Assembly (NCBI GenBank): GCA_900660155.1
Contig: CABFPE010000163.1
Span: 868,216 to 932,215, forward strand
Source of the DNA: Hofstenia miamia
Lineage: Eukaryota > Xenacoelomorpha > Acoela > Hofsteniidae
DNA: 64,000 nucleotides
Reading direction: 5' to 3'
Shown: positions 49,240 through 59,122 of the stretch, piece by piece
Layout of the letters: every line of letters begins with the position of its first letter
Numbering within the stretch: the first letter of the stretch is position 1
Made by a program: the position numbers and the translations under genes
Notes under the pieces: generated by a model
What the model was told of the DNA's origin: nothing
What the model saw: the letters and a program-made list of their open reading frames with translations, nothing else
Database searches by the model: none

Positions 49240-50768
49240 CTGATTAGCAAAAGAAACGCGAATTTTTAGAGACAGGATAAAACACATAAATTCCTTGCAG
49301 TTTTAAAAATTGTTTACATTTATAATATCCGAGATGCTATTTCAATCGTCCCACGTGAAAAAATCGTTGCAACAAGGGAGATAATCATCAGAAGCGAACG
49401 CTTTATCCAACCCTCAAAACTGGAAGCGTGGAGCACGTGCGCAACGTGCAGAGTGAGTGAGTGTGTGAATAATGTCCAGCAACAAAGTCTGACGGACTTT
49501 TCGTAGCGACAGTTTCGTTTTGTTCAGTGCTAGAAAGAGTTAACGCCATGCCACGACTGAGTACAGTGGAACGAAATCGGCTCATTGGCCAATTACAGTC
49601 TGGTGCTTCTGCCCGAAATGTTGCTGGACGTTTTAACGTTCACATCTCAACTGTCTACCGCCTCCAAGAACGTTTCATAGTTATTGCGATGTAACTGATC
49701 GGCCACGCTCAGGGCGACCTCGAGTGACAACAGGTCGTCAAGATCGTGCTATTGTAAGGAGACACCTTCGAAATCGCTTTCTCACAGCCAGGGATACCGC
49801 CTTTAACCTGTCTGGAGATCTTCGACATGTCAGCACCAGCACCGTGTTCCGCCGTTTGATTGAGAGAGGTTTGCGAAATCGCAGACCTGCCAGAGGTCTA
49901 GTACTGACCAAGAATCATCGCCAAATTCGGCTAAATTGGGCTCAGCCGAGACTCAACTGGCGTTTTCATGATTGGAGAAAAATCTTATTTTCCAATGAAA
50001 GTCGATTTTGCCTTGACAATGCAGATGGGCCGTCAGGGTTTGGCGTAGATCCGGAGAATGATTCCATGATGGCAGTGTGATGGAGAACAACCCATGAGGT
50101 GGACCAGGCGTGATGATCTGGGGAGGGATAGTTGGCAGACAGTTTCTTGGCCCTGTCATCTTCCAAAACATCGGCCCTGGACGTGGGAATGGAGTCAATG
50201 CTCAGCGATACATCGACCAAGTCTTAGTCACCCAGGTTGCTCCCTTTTTCGCCAGACACCCAAACCGCGTTTTCCAACAAGATAACGCAAGGGCACACAC
50301 GGCCAGGGCTACGCAACATTATCTTCAGCAAAACAATATTCCCTTGCTACCATGGCCAGCGCTCAGTCCGGATTTTAATCCAATTAAACACCTGTGGGAT
50401 GAGCTGCAGAGGATGCTGAACCATCGCCAGCCCAGACCTGCCACAGCCGCTCAACTTCGTCAGGCCATCGTACAGGAGTGGGCCAACATTCCCAGAGCCA
50501 CAGTGGTCCGCCTCATCTTGTCTATGCCTCGCAGGTGCCGCGATGTTGTCAACGCTCAGGGCGGCCACACCCAGTACTGACTTCAGAAGCCTCCTGCTCC
50601 GACTTTTGTGACACAAAGTGAATGAAATTGTGCCATTGTGTCCTCCAATATTTTCAGGTTCAAGTGAAAAAGACAGCAAGTGTTTAACTTTTGATTTGCC
50701 ATTGTTGTTCTCTTCCAAATTCGTGCATTAAAATTTAAGAGATTTTTTCGCGTTTCTTTTCTAATCAG
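49240..50768 (+). mobile_element. Tc1-like DNA transposon with intact inverted ends
   Basis: The ends read CTGATTAGCAAAAGAAACGC and, inverted, CTGATTAGAAAAGAAACGCG, and both stand next to TA. At 1529 bp with one transposase gene the size is typical of Tc1. It lies one base pair past the TA shared with the mariner MITE on its left, and 96 bp before a Ly6-type gene on its right. It is richer in G+C than its surroundings. Confidence 0.92.
49548..50580 (+). pseudogene. Tc1-like transposase, inactivated
   Basis: ATG 49548 opens MPRLSTVERNRLIGQLQSGA, the paired-like helix-turn-helix DNA-binding domain. Frameshifts near 49678 and near 50040 move the rest into two further frames. The catalytic region is recognisable. 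FSNESRF at 49989-50009 has Asn where the first catalytic Asp should be. QQDNARAHT at about 50275 keeps the second Asp. SPDFNPIKHLWDEL has Lys (AAA, 50386-50388) where the third Glu is expected, 34 residues after the second. Two of three metal-binding residues are thus lost, besides the frameshifts. The stop is at 50578-50580. Confidence 0.92.

Positions 50769-50812
<44 letters not shown>
50769..50812. repeat. (TA)n microsatellite at the Tc1 right border
   Basis: AT/TA units with TATG interruptions; the Tc1 target TA is its first unit. Confidence 0.9.
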
Positions 50813-50815
<3 letters not shown>

Positions 50816-50864
50816 GAATATATTTACAGTGACTTATCTCTTTATATTTAGAATTATATTGCAA

Positions 50865-51365
50865 ATGAATTGGTTTCTGTTATCGGTAATAGCAATACTG
50901 GTGATATCCAGAAGAATTGACAATTCTTTGGTAAGATACTGTTATGATTGTCAACAAAAAAATTGCGAACCGAAGATTAATGAAAATTTACATTATTGTC
51001 AGGTAGAGGGCTTTCTATGTGGCGCAATTAAAATAAACGATAACATTTATAGAAGAGAATGCATATATCAAGAGGACATTAGATATAATCATACAAAGCA
51101 GCAGTATTGCGAAAAGTTTGCGAACCGCTTACAATTGATAGATAACGTCTATTGCGAAATAAAAGGATGTTTCACTGATGGATGCAACCGGGATTTCGAC
51201 GACATTAGTTGTGATTTTAGAGATTTCTGTATTGAGAAGGGTTCTATTTTCGCAACATTTAACATTACCAAGGAACCGTCTTCGTCCATTAACAGAATTC
51301 AGCCATTTTGCTTTTCTGTAATACTCATTTTAACGCATTTATTTAGATGGTTCATCTCTCTATAA
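50865..51365 (+). CDS. Ly6/uPAR-type three-finger membrane protein
   Basis: From ATG 50865 the frame gives 166 residues. Residues 1-15 (MNWFLLSVIAILVIS) form a signal peptide. The mature part starts with CYDC (Cys26, Cys29) and has cysteines at 34, 45, 52, 66, 82, 97, 102 and 107, ending in CFTDGCN. A C-x-x-C start and a final C-x-x-D-x-CN are the hallmarks of the Ly6/uPAR three-finger fold. Extra cysteines (116, 122) follow. The last 20 residues are hydrophobic (FSVILILTHLFRWFISL), as expected for a GPI-anchor signal. Such proteins sit on the outer membrane and modulate receptors or channels. I chose this start over an in-frame ATG at 50802 because that would place Tyr/Ile microsatellite translation before the signal peptide. 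An acceptor-like TTTATATTTAG lies just upstream, so a 5' exon is possible. Confidence 0.7.
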   Translation: MNWFLLSVIAILVISRRIDNSLVRYCYDCQQKNCEPKINENLHYCQVEGFLCGAIKINDNIYRRECIYQEDIRYNHTKQQYCEKFANRLQLIDNVYCEIKGCFTDGCNRDFDDISCDFRDFCIEKGSIFATFNITKEPSSSINRIQPFCFSVILILTHLFRWFISL

Positions 51366-51913
51366 TATTGGACTTAAAAAAACTATTTTTTATCAATGAT
51401 GCTTTCAAAAATATATTCAAGTATAATAATAACAGTAGCTAAAACTATTTAACACTAATAAATTTTGCGTTGTCTACGTATACTATTGCTATGTATTGAA
51501 GTTATTAATACTGTTCTGCTAAATTTACTAACGTAAATCATAATTCGAGGGATATACGATAAAGTACCTCTATGTACCTAGAACATGGCTATTAACGTGC
51601 TTGAATATCTATTATTCCGTAAATAGATATCCGTATATTTGTAAAGCTACATGGATAATTTGCTTTTTAAATTAACATAAAATATTCACGTGATTTTGCT
51701 TAAGTTAATTGAGTAATAAGTGGTTCACCTTAACTATAATTATTATAAATAATAGCAAAATTAATGCATTTGAAGCATAATTTGTATTCAGAAGTGTTGA
51801 ATAACTATATCATTTACCAATATTTATGTTTATAAAGTAGGGTACACACTTACAACTTTGCGGGCAACTTTTTGAGTAATTATAGTTCACAGCAAAAATA
51901 TTTTTTGTACACA
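51366..51913. other. AT-rich stretch downstream of the Ly6-type gene
   Basis: No further coding sequence or element is visible before the hAT target site at 51914. Confidence 0.4.
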
Positions 51914-51921
51914 CTTCCAAC
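51914..51921. repeat. hAT target-site duplication, left copy (CTTCCAAC)
   Basis: Identical to 63717-63724. Removing the interval between the copies restores a continuous GTACACACTTCCAACTCTGT sequence. Confidence 0.9.
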
Positions 51922-52353
51922 CAGGGCTGCTCAAAAATTAATGGGGAGAAATTAATTGCCATTAATGGAAAACCATTAATGGATTTTCACTATTTAAAAC
52001 GACTATTAATTAATTTTTCCTCACTCCATTAATGACCATTTTAGATTTGCGGCCATAACATGCAATTTCAATTTGCAGTGATTAGTTGCAGTGTATCAAT
52101 AATTAAAACAACAAAGCAGATGATCCATTTCGTAAAAATTGTCTGGCAGTTAAATTTTGTTATGCTATGAACTGAGTTCGCATCGTTTACGCTTCGAATA
52201 TTTAAACATGAAAGAAAAAGAAGTGAATTAATTGGCTAAGATATTTGATCAATAATAGCATTAAATACCCACCAAATCTAATCATTTTTGCAGTTTGTGT
52301 TGCTAGTAGCAGTCTAATCTATTACATAATATAAAAACTTGGGAGTGGGTATA

Positions 52354-52550
52354 GTTTTAGACTATTTTAGCGGCTGAAGCAGTTAGTAGCAGTAAACCAG
52401 ACAAACTCATACTGTGTCATGTGCACAACACGCAGCCCTGGTTGAACGTGTTTANTTTGACTATTTTAGTTTTGGACAATTTTTTAGTTTTAGTAGCAGT
52501 AAGCCATACTTTGTCATGTGCTCAACAAAGCCATGGTTGAACGTATTTAT
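52354..52550. repeat. Imperfect tandem duplication (about 100 bp) with an N between units
   Basis: Units 52354-52454 and 52456-52550 share TTTTAG, GTAGCAGTAA-CCA, TGTCATGTGC-CAACA and TGGTTGAACGT-TTTA with several differences. A single N at 52455 separates them. Divergence suggests a real duplication, or two haplotypes placed in tandem. Confidence 0.6.
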
Positions 52551-53653
52551 ATTTAGTTTATAATGATTACGGCCAACGAATAACATAGTTTCTTAGTCAG
52601 CCTTAATAATGGCTGCTATAGGTTTGGGTTAGGTCAAATATGTAGTTATTATGTTTAAGTTCATGTGCATTTTTATTGGTCAAATATTCTTATAATTTAA
52701 AAGTTATTAATGAGATACTTTCCTTTAAGATTGCCTCTTCATCATTAAATCATTGGTGCAAGTTATGCCTAGCACTGCCGCATCAAATAAACGATTAGTT
52801 CGCCACTTTTATTCATCTGTTGGTACGAATAGTGACATGTGGGAATGCAAGTGCAATAAAGGTGAATGTCATACGACAATTTGTATCAAACTTGGATCCA
52901 CTTTATGCCAATAAATTTCTAAAATTTCAAAAAGCTAGGGTCATATTACATATCCTCGCATATTTTAAATTGGGCTCTTTGTACATTTGTTTTCATGCCA
53001 AAGATATTTAAAATAAAAATAGCAATCTGCAATGGCGGGTTCAGCTAGGGTGTAGTGGGTGCACGCCACCTCCCCCTAAACTGCAAATTTCAAAAATACA
53101 TTGAGTACATTTATGAAATTAAATTATTTTTTTCGTGCTCTGTATTATTTAGTAGAATCAATAATGAATAATTGATTATCACTTTGTTAATGTTTTTATA
53201 TTCATTGATTATTTGGTTTTACAATATATACATTTGCTAAGAATATATTGGTAACTTAAATGTTTGTATTTTTATATTAATTATTTCAAATTTCGTTTCA
53301 TACAAGTTATTTGGACTGATTAGTTCTTTCAGGCTAGTGTAAGGCCAATTTTTTATTCACTTGTGCTACAATAAAGTACATTGCTTAAATTTTTAATGAA
53401 ATGTTTGCCCAATAAAATCTGTAATTAAGGTGATTGTTTTTAAAATAATTCTCATAAATCAAGTAGTCGCTGTACTCCTACTACATATTGCATTCTGTGG
53501 TTTGGTTTCAAAATAATCAATATAAAATTGTGAAAATAACAGTAACAGGTCCGGTAATAATGAACTCCTTCCAGAAGTACCTCATAGAACAAATAATTCT
53601 TCTACAAAAAAATAATTTTGTTATTGTTATATTTTAATTTTATTCTTATTATT

Positions 53654-55190
53654 CAGGCGCGGACGCAGAATTTTAATAACAGGGGGGTTTAAAATATCCT
53701 ACACCTAAAACCTAAAAGTAAAATAAATATTTAAATTGATTTTGATTAATCTCAAAACATTTTATTAAACGACAATCTAATTAATCAAACAAAATTGATT
53801 TACAAAATGTTCTTCTTGGGTTTGCTTGAATAAAACTCTTAACAATATCATCTGTTTGAAGACCTCTAGTTTCTGAAAAATGGCACGCCATCATTGTAAG
53901 GCCAGCTAAACGCTCTTCACTCGTATTGGAGCACAAGTGAGTCTTAATTCTTCTTAAGATAGAAAAAGAACGCTCTGCCTCACAGGAACCAATTGGGATC
54001 GTGCATCCTATAATAATGAGTTCATGCAGATTTGGAAATAAATCTTCATCTGCATATTCTACTGTCTCTAATAAATTTTCAGGTTTCTCACTTCGGATTT
54101 TCTAATAGTTACCCATTGCAAAATTTCCATCTATAATGTGAAATAATTGAGTTGATACTTTTTAGGTATATGAAATACAAATTACCTTCAAAGATTCAGG
54201 TGATGGCAGGTCTATATTCCAGAAGTGAAGATTTGCGGTTATTGTGTCAATCTCCTCTTCGGTTAGGGTAACAATAACTGATGGTGCCAAGGACATAATT
54301 GCTTCAATCTTCAAATTGTCGTTTGAGAATCTGTCTTTCATCTGTTGTAGTAAGTTGCACTCACCTGAAATTGCAGATGCACCGTCGTAGGACTGACCAC
54401 GTACAAAGAAAAGATCTAGCTTGTTCTTGAGCAATACTTCAATAATAGAATCTGCAATTTTTTCACCAGTAGTGCGCTCTAAATGTACAAAATCAAGAAA
54501 TACTTCTTTTGAAGTTTTGTCAAGAAATCGTACACATAGAGATAAAATTTCTTGGTTAGATGATACATCAGTGACTTCGTCAGCAATTATACTGTAAAAT
54601 TTCACTTGTATGAGTGGTGCCAAAATAGAAGAACGCAGGCAGGCAGAAATAATCTGTATGATTTCATTTTGAATTCGCTTAGATACATAACTCTCATTTC
54701 GGTTACAAAATTTCAAATGATCATTTAAAATTGTATCTCTCTTTGCAATCAATTCAAGAATTGCAAAAAAATTTCCTTTGTTTGTAGATGAGTCGATGCT
54801 TCCATGATCTTGTACCATAATCCATCGAAAACAGCAAAAAACTGAAAATGGGGAACAAGATCGAATTATGAATTTATCTGATTTTACTAATTTTGTGTTT
54901 TCAATCGATTAGCATTATACCAAGCCATGCAATTTAAATTCGATATTAATTTGTAAAAACAATTACTTGTTACTTGAACTTTTGACAAATTACATGTTGA
55001 CATTTAAGCTCCACGTCAATTTTGCAAGCGCCATATTAAAGCAGAAATTTCTGCTAGCTGGCAACTAAAAAGGTGACAGGTACTTGTTTAGCAGTAAATA
55101 TGTTTATAAAAATTTCTATAAATATGTGAAACCAAAAGAGAATGGCTGATGGAGAATAAACTACTTATTATCTACTAATTTTTACTCAGT
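53654..55190 (-). mobile_element. Second, truncated hAT element (ZMYM-like) inside the first
   Basis: CAGGCGCGGACGCAGAATTT at 53654 followed by a G6 run is a typical hAT terminus, just downstream of the transposase C-terminus. No matching opposite end was found; the LTR of the gypsy element begins about where it would be expected, so that insertion or later deletion removed it. TTATTATT at 53646-53653 could be the target duplication but cannot be checked. Confidence 0.55.
53781..54832 (-). pseudogene. hAT transposase (ZMYM1/DUF4371-like), internally deleted
   Basis: The upstream part (54162-54832) contains the STNKGNF motif, IADEVTD with the first catalytic Asp (residue 80 from the ATG at 54818), and GQSYDGASAISG with the second (residue 145). 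A good intron follows: donor AAG|GTAATT after 54186, acceptor TTAG before 54101, 84 bp, phase 0. The second exon ends at TAA 53783-53781 and carries the hAT dimerisation domain, including IPIGSCEAERSFSILRRIKT and then SEERLAGLTMM. Between GQSYDGAS and the C-terminal third, about 200 residues usual in the family, including the H-x-x-AH-x-L segment, are missing. The N-terminal zinc-finger region is also absent. It is a non-functional deletion derivative. Similar transposases are widespread in animals and have been domesticated as ZMYM1-type genes. Confidence 0.85.
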
Positions 55191-56124
55191 TTGATTATTA
55201 GTAAGAATGCGCAGCTAGGCGATTCATGCGTTGTGACGATCATTAGGCTGTTGTGAGGGATAGAATAGTTTGTTGCCTAGATCAAAACATCGCATCTAAG
55301 TTAGGGTTAGGTGTAGGGGTTTTTTACTACCGCCTAGCTGGCTATCAACTGTTGCATGTAGTAACAAATACGAAATAAGGCGAGATCGCCACCCTAGGAG
55401 TTATCTATCTTTATTTATCTTATTTTAGATCCAAATTTGTTATTTACCTTGGACTCATAATGACCGATAATGGCTTCTTATCTATAAATGTTATTGTGTA
55501 AGTTGGAAACGTCGTATGTTTAGGAAGCTGCTGTTTGCTATATATTTTAACTATTTTTAACTTCTTTTTGATACATTGCAGCTAGTGTCAATAGTCATGT
55601 TTCTTATATCACTGCGTGTAGGGTAGGAAACTGCTATGCTATTTATTAACTAGGTTTTTGTATTAGCAGTTAGTCAATGAATGGTTGCATTAATACGCTA
55701 GTAGTAATTACACTGTATCTGAGAATGAGTCATTAAGTCGAGTAGTGCCTGCATTATTGTTTATTATCACATAGTTAAGGTACACATAATAAAACTAAGT
55801 CAAGTGAGAATGAGCTGAGTCCGTCGATGGATGGAACACTACTCTATTGCAGATTGCTTCTTGGTGATCAGATACCGCTTCGGGCAGTGAGCCCATTTGT
55901 TAGCTGGAGTACCTCTCATGTGGTTACCTAAATAGTGGCTATTATACGTTATTCTATTATCACGTGGATTCTAAATATAGTTTAGTTTGGATAAAGGAAA
56001 CGTGTACATGAGACAACAATAGTTAATCTAGATAGACATTACCCCGCTTGTATGAAACTGTAGTTCAGCATCTCTAAATAGCTCTGATTAATTACACATC
56101 TGAAGCCCGGGTGATGATTCTACA
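55190..56124 (+). mobile_element. 5' LTR of the gypsy element (left border approximate)
   Basis: The right border is fixed by ...GATTCTACA directly followed by the primer-binding site at 56125. The left border is estimated from shared blocks with the related LTR at 40.8-41.7 kb, in particular AGGGGTTTTTTAC near 55315 and TTTTAGATCCAAATTTG near 55420. No equivalent sequence is found after 63498, so the element has no recognisable 3' LTR. Confidence 0.6.
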
Positions 56125-56142
56125 TGGCGACTGTGACAGGAC
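56125..56142 (+). promoter_or_regulatory. Primer-binding site
   Basis: TGGCGACTGTGACAGGAC begins immediately after the LTR. TGG pairs with the CCA end of a tRNA. The inverse ends CACAGTCGCCA, which fits a tRNA acceptor arm, possibly tRNA-Arg as in mdg1-type elements; that identity is inferred from memory of the family. Confidence 0.7.
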
Positions 56143-56468
56143 GCCGAAAGTCCGGTATTAACATCTGGAATCTTATTGATGTAGTCAAGATAGTCGTTTC
56201 TTCCACATCAAATACATTACCAAGAAAGTTATTATCATTCTGTGCTCACTAATTCTTTATTGTTTATTGTTCTTTAACTCATGTGGTGTTAAGTTGTGGA
56301 ATCTTGTGAAAATTACACACTGGGAGATGTACCCTCTCTCTGTGGTTCTCTACTTTACTACTGGATTAGCTGTGGTGTATTGATGGAGGAGTTAAACACT
56401 CATTAACCTACGGAAAAATTTTTTTTTGATTACTGGAATGAAAACTTGACACGGTCTAGGCAACCACA
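56143..56468 (+). other. Gypsy leader
   Basis: About 330 bp of non-coding leader between primer-binding site and gag; no structure supported. Confidence 0.5.
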
Positions 56469-58136
56469 ATGTCACTATTACCTCACAACAGAAAACTAAT
56501 CGTCACAATCAAGTCAATCATGACAAACAAAAAGAATAAAAAAAACCAAAACCAAACCACCCCATTAATGAGAATGCAATCACTTGAAAGTCTATCCCCC
56601 CAAGATGTCGAAATGCAAATGGTACATTTACAAGATGAACTGAACTCAATTGAAATCCTCCAAACACTCAGAAGAAACGCCAAAAACGAAGCAGCACTAA
56701 AAACCCAAATCTCAATGTTGGAAGAGAAATTCGAAAGAATTGAAAGGGAAAGAGAAAATGTTATAATCGAACTAAAACAAGACATGAGTAGACGATTAGA
56801 AGAGCAAAGAAACATTTTTCAATCGCAAATCGAACTACTCACTCAAAAGCTAATGGAAGCAAACCAAAAAGTAATAGACCAGAATGAAAAATGGGAAACA
56901 ATGTGCACCGAGTTAGAAGTGGAAAACAAAAACCTGCGACAAGAAAATGAAATGCAACAACTAGAACTCGAGCAATTGAAAGACCAATTACGTTTAATAA
57001 AACTGTCAGAAGACAAGGAACAAATGTTGAAGCCAATTAGAATGGAAGATATACTAATATCAGAGGAACCAGAGGCCGAATTAGAAGCTCCCAGAAGGAG
57101 AGCACGAAATAACTATGAAAAACCACGAAACTTCTCAAACGAGGAAGAAGACGAGAAGGAAAAAATAATCCACAAAATGACCCAAGAGGTGATAAAACGT
57201 ATATCAACCAAAACCCCAGAAGGCTCCAAAAAACCGTCATATGATAAAACGATACTGATGGAGAAAGAAAACGAACCAACCCCTTGCAAAGCGCAAATTC
57301 AAAAATTCACAGGAAAAATTGATAGTTATTCTCCCACATTGGAAGAATGGTTAGAGTTATTTGAACTAACAATGAAAGAAAGGCGAGTGGATCAAACCGC
57401 AGCTGCAGCAAGATTACCTCTATACCTAGCAGGAGCTGCTCACCAACATTACCTAATGCTCGATGCAGAAACTAAGAGAAACTACAAACAACTTACAGGA
57501 AATTTCATCGAATACTATCGAAATGAAAGTTTTAAGAACCAATATAGACTAATCCTAAATGGAACAAAGGTGAGAAAATACAATGACATTAGAAACTACA
57601 TGTCACAAGTAGAGTGACTGCTAACCCTAAGCTCCAGAGGAGGCTACTATTCAAAGTATGATCTGTTCTCACACATTACCAAAGGACTACCCAAGAACAT
57701 AAGAAAGCAATTTGAAACAAAGTGCGACGTGAACGACAAGCTGGAAACAAGGATAAGAAAAGCAGTTGACATCCAGGTAATGCTAGAAAACAATTCGAGA
57801 ATCTACGAAAAAGCAACCTGGAACCAACAGAACACGACAAATTGGAAAGCAAAGGAACAAACACCAACTAAACCCCCCCAAACCACCTTTGGAAAAAAGG
57901 AGGACAAAGTAATCAAAATAAAAACGAAAAACGGACAAACGAAGAGACTTAAAGAACAAGATGTCTGCTGCTACAACTGCGGCCAAAAGGGACATAGAAA
58001 AACCGAATGCAAAAAATCCATAAATATTATAGAAGAAGGAGAAGGGTATTTCGATGATGAAGACCTAATAAACTCAGAATACAAAACCACCTCAGACATT
58101 GAGGAAACTGAAATTAACAAAGAGTCGGAAAACTAG
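56469..58136 (+). pseudogene. gag: Gypsy Gag with coiled coil and CCHC zinc knuckle; one in-frame TGA
   Basis: From ATG 56469 to TAG 58136 the same frame is kept for 556 codons, broken only by TGA at 57615-57617. Residues about 45-185 form a long coiled coil (heptads such as MQQLELEQLKDQLRL). A capsid-like region follows, with EEWLELFELTMKERRVD and ARLPLYLAGAAHQHYL. After a basic stretch comes a single nucleocapsid zinc knuckle, CYNCGQKGHRKTEC, at about 57965-58006. Gag builds the retroelement particle and the knuckle binds its RNA. A long N-terminal coiled coil is unusual for gypsy Gag, which is normally shorter. The base composition is A-rich on this strand. Confidence 0.88.
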
Positions 58137-58169
58137 GAGGAGCGCCAACTCTGAACAACCACACACAAG

Positions 58170-58185
58170 TGTGTATAAGAGACAG
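58170..58185 (+). other. 16-base exact match to the Tn5 mosaic end
   Basis: TGTGTATAAGAGACAG equals the last 16 bases of the 19-bp Tn5 transposase end used in tagmentation libraries. The three bases before it (AAG) differ from the full end (AGA). It sits in the spacer between gag and protease, where no function is expected. Residual adapter sequence or a chimeric join is the simplest explanation. Confidence 0.6.
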
Positions 58186-58242
58186 AATCTACACAATGTT
58201 AACACAATTACAGTTGTGATAAACACTGTAATGATTAAAGCT

Positions 58243-58798
58243 ATGATCGACACAGGTGCAGTCAATAATCACGGATGAATGTGCAACAAAATTGGGATTC
58301 ATAAGAGAAGAGCTATCAAAATCACACAATCAGCTGATAAACGCATCAGGTGAATACATTGACACAAAAGGAACACTGAAAGCAGTTAGAATAAGGATCG
58401 CAAATAAAACATTCAAACAATCTCTAATCGTAGTAGACACTCACAGAAACCTGCTACCCTATGAAATCATACTTGGCGACGACTTCTTATCAAAAAACAA
58501 ATGCGTAATAAACTACAGAAACAGAACGATAAGAGTTGAAGAAGAAGAAATCGAAATTCATGAAGAACAACAAGAACGAGACATGCTATTCAAACTAATG
58601 GAAGATATTAAATTACAACCTTACCACTGGAAGATGCATACAATCAAATGTGAAAAGAATATAACTGCGGAAATAATGATATATGAGCAATCAGGAATCA
58701 ATACAAAACGAATCTCAATGCCACAAGCATCTGTGCTATTAAACAAGGTGAGGGAAAAATTCCAATACTCAATTCTACAAACAGAAACGTCAACATAA
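58243..58798 (+). pseudogene. pro: Gypsy aspartic protease, frameshifted at the active site
   Basis: The frame MIDTGA (58243-58260) holds the retropepsin active-site triad DTG. Directly after it, the homologous sequence SIITDECATKLGF and onward lies one base further on, in the +1 frame, so one base was gained or a +1 shift is required. The remaining frame to TAA 58796-58798 includes LPYEIILGDDFL, matching the ILG-x-D-F-L segment after the flap in gypsy proteases. One Asp-containing monomer would dimerise to cleave Gag-Pol. Confidence 0.85.
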
Positions 58799-58848
58799 AT
58801 CAAAAGAAAATAAAGATCTATGGAAAGCACATGAAATCTAGCATATGA

Positions 58849-59122
58849 ATGATCTGGAAACCCATAGAAAACGATGGAGTTAGTAATCCACAATGCCAAC
58901 TAGAGGGCGCGTGGATGAAAGCACAAGAAACCATCAGGGTTAGTAATCCACAAGGTCAACTAGAGGACACATGGATGAACACTGAAGATGAAGAAAAAAT
59001 ACCAGACATCAAAGAAGAAAACTACAAACACCTAAACCAGAGAGAGAGAGAGGAACTACAGAAACTACTAAGAAAACACAGTCAAGTCTTTAACTTTGGC
59101 GAAATAAGTGTTGGACAGGTGA
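58849..59122 (+). pseudogene. Gypsy Pol linker between protease and reverse transcriptase
   Basis: In a frame different from both neighbours, this carries the two repeat units and then NYKHLNQREREELQKLLRKH and the VFNFGE-x-x-VGQVIG stretch usual before the RT domain. A frameshift at about 59118-59122 separates it from the RT frame. Confidence 0.65.
58876..58980 (+). repeat. Repeat array 1: two 60-bp units with core CAACTAGAGG
   Basis: GTTAGTAATCCACAA-G-CAAC and TAGAGG-C-C-TGGATGAA occur twice with an exact 60-bp period; cores start at 58896 and 58956. The same core recurs four times at 62140-62349. In frame the units encode SNPQ-x-QLE-x-x-WM. Confidence 0.9.

Noticed and set aside
49953-50718. 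Antisense frames within the Tc1 transposase
   Set aside because: They mirror the GC-richer transposase and carry no motif of their own.
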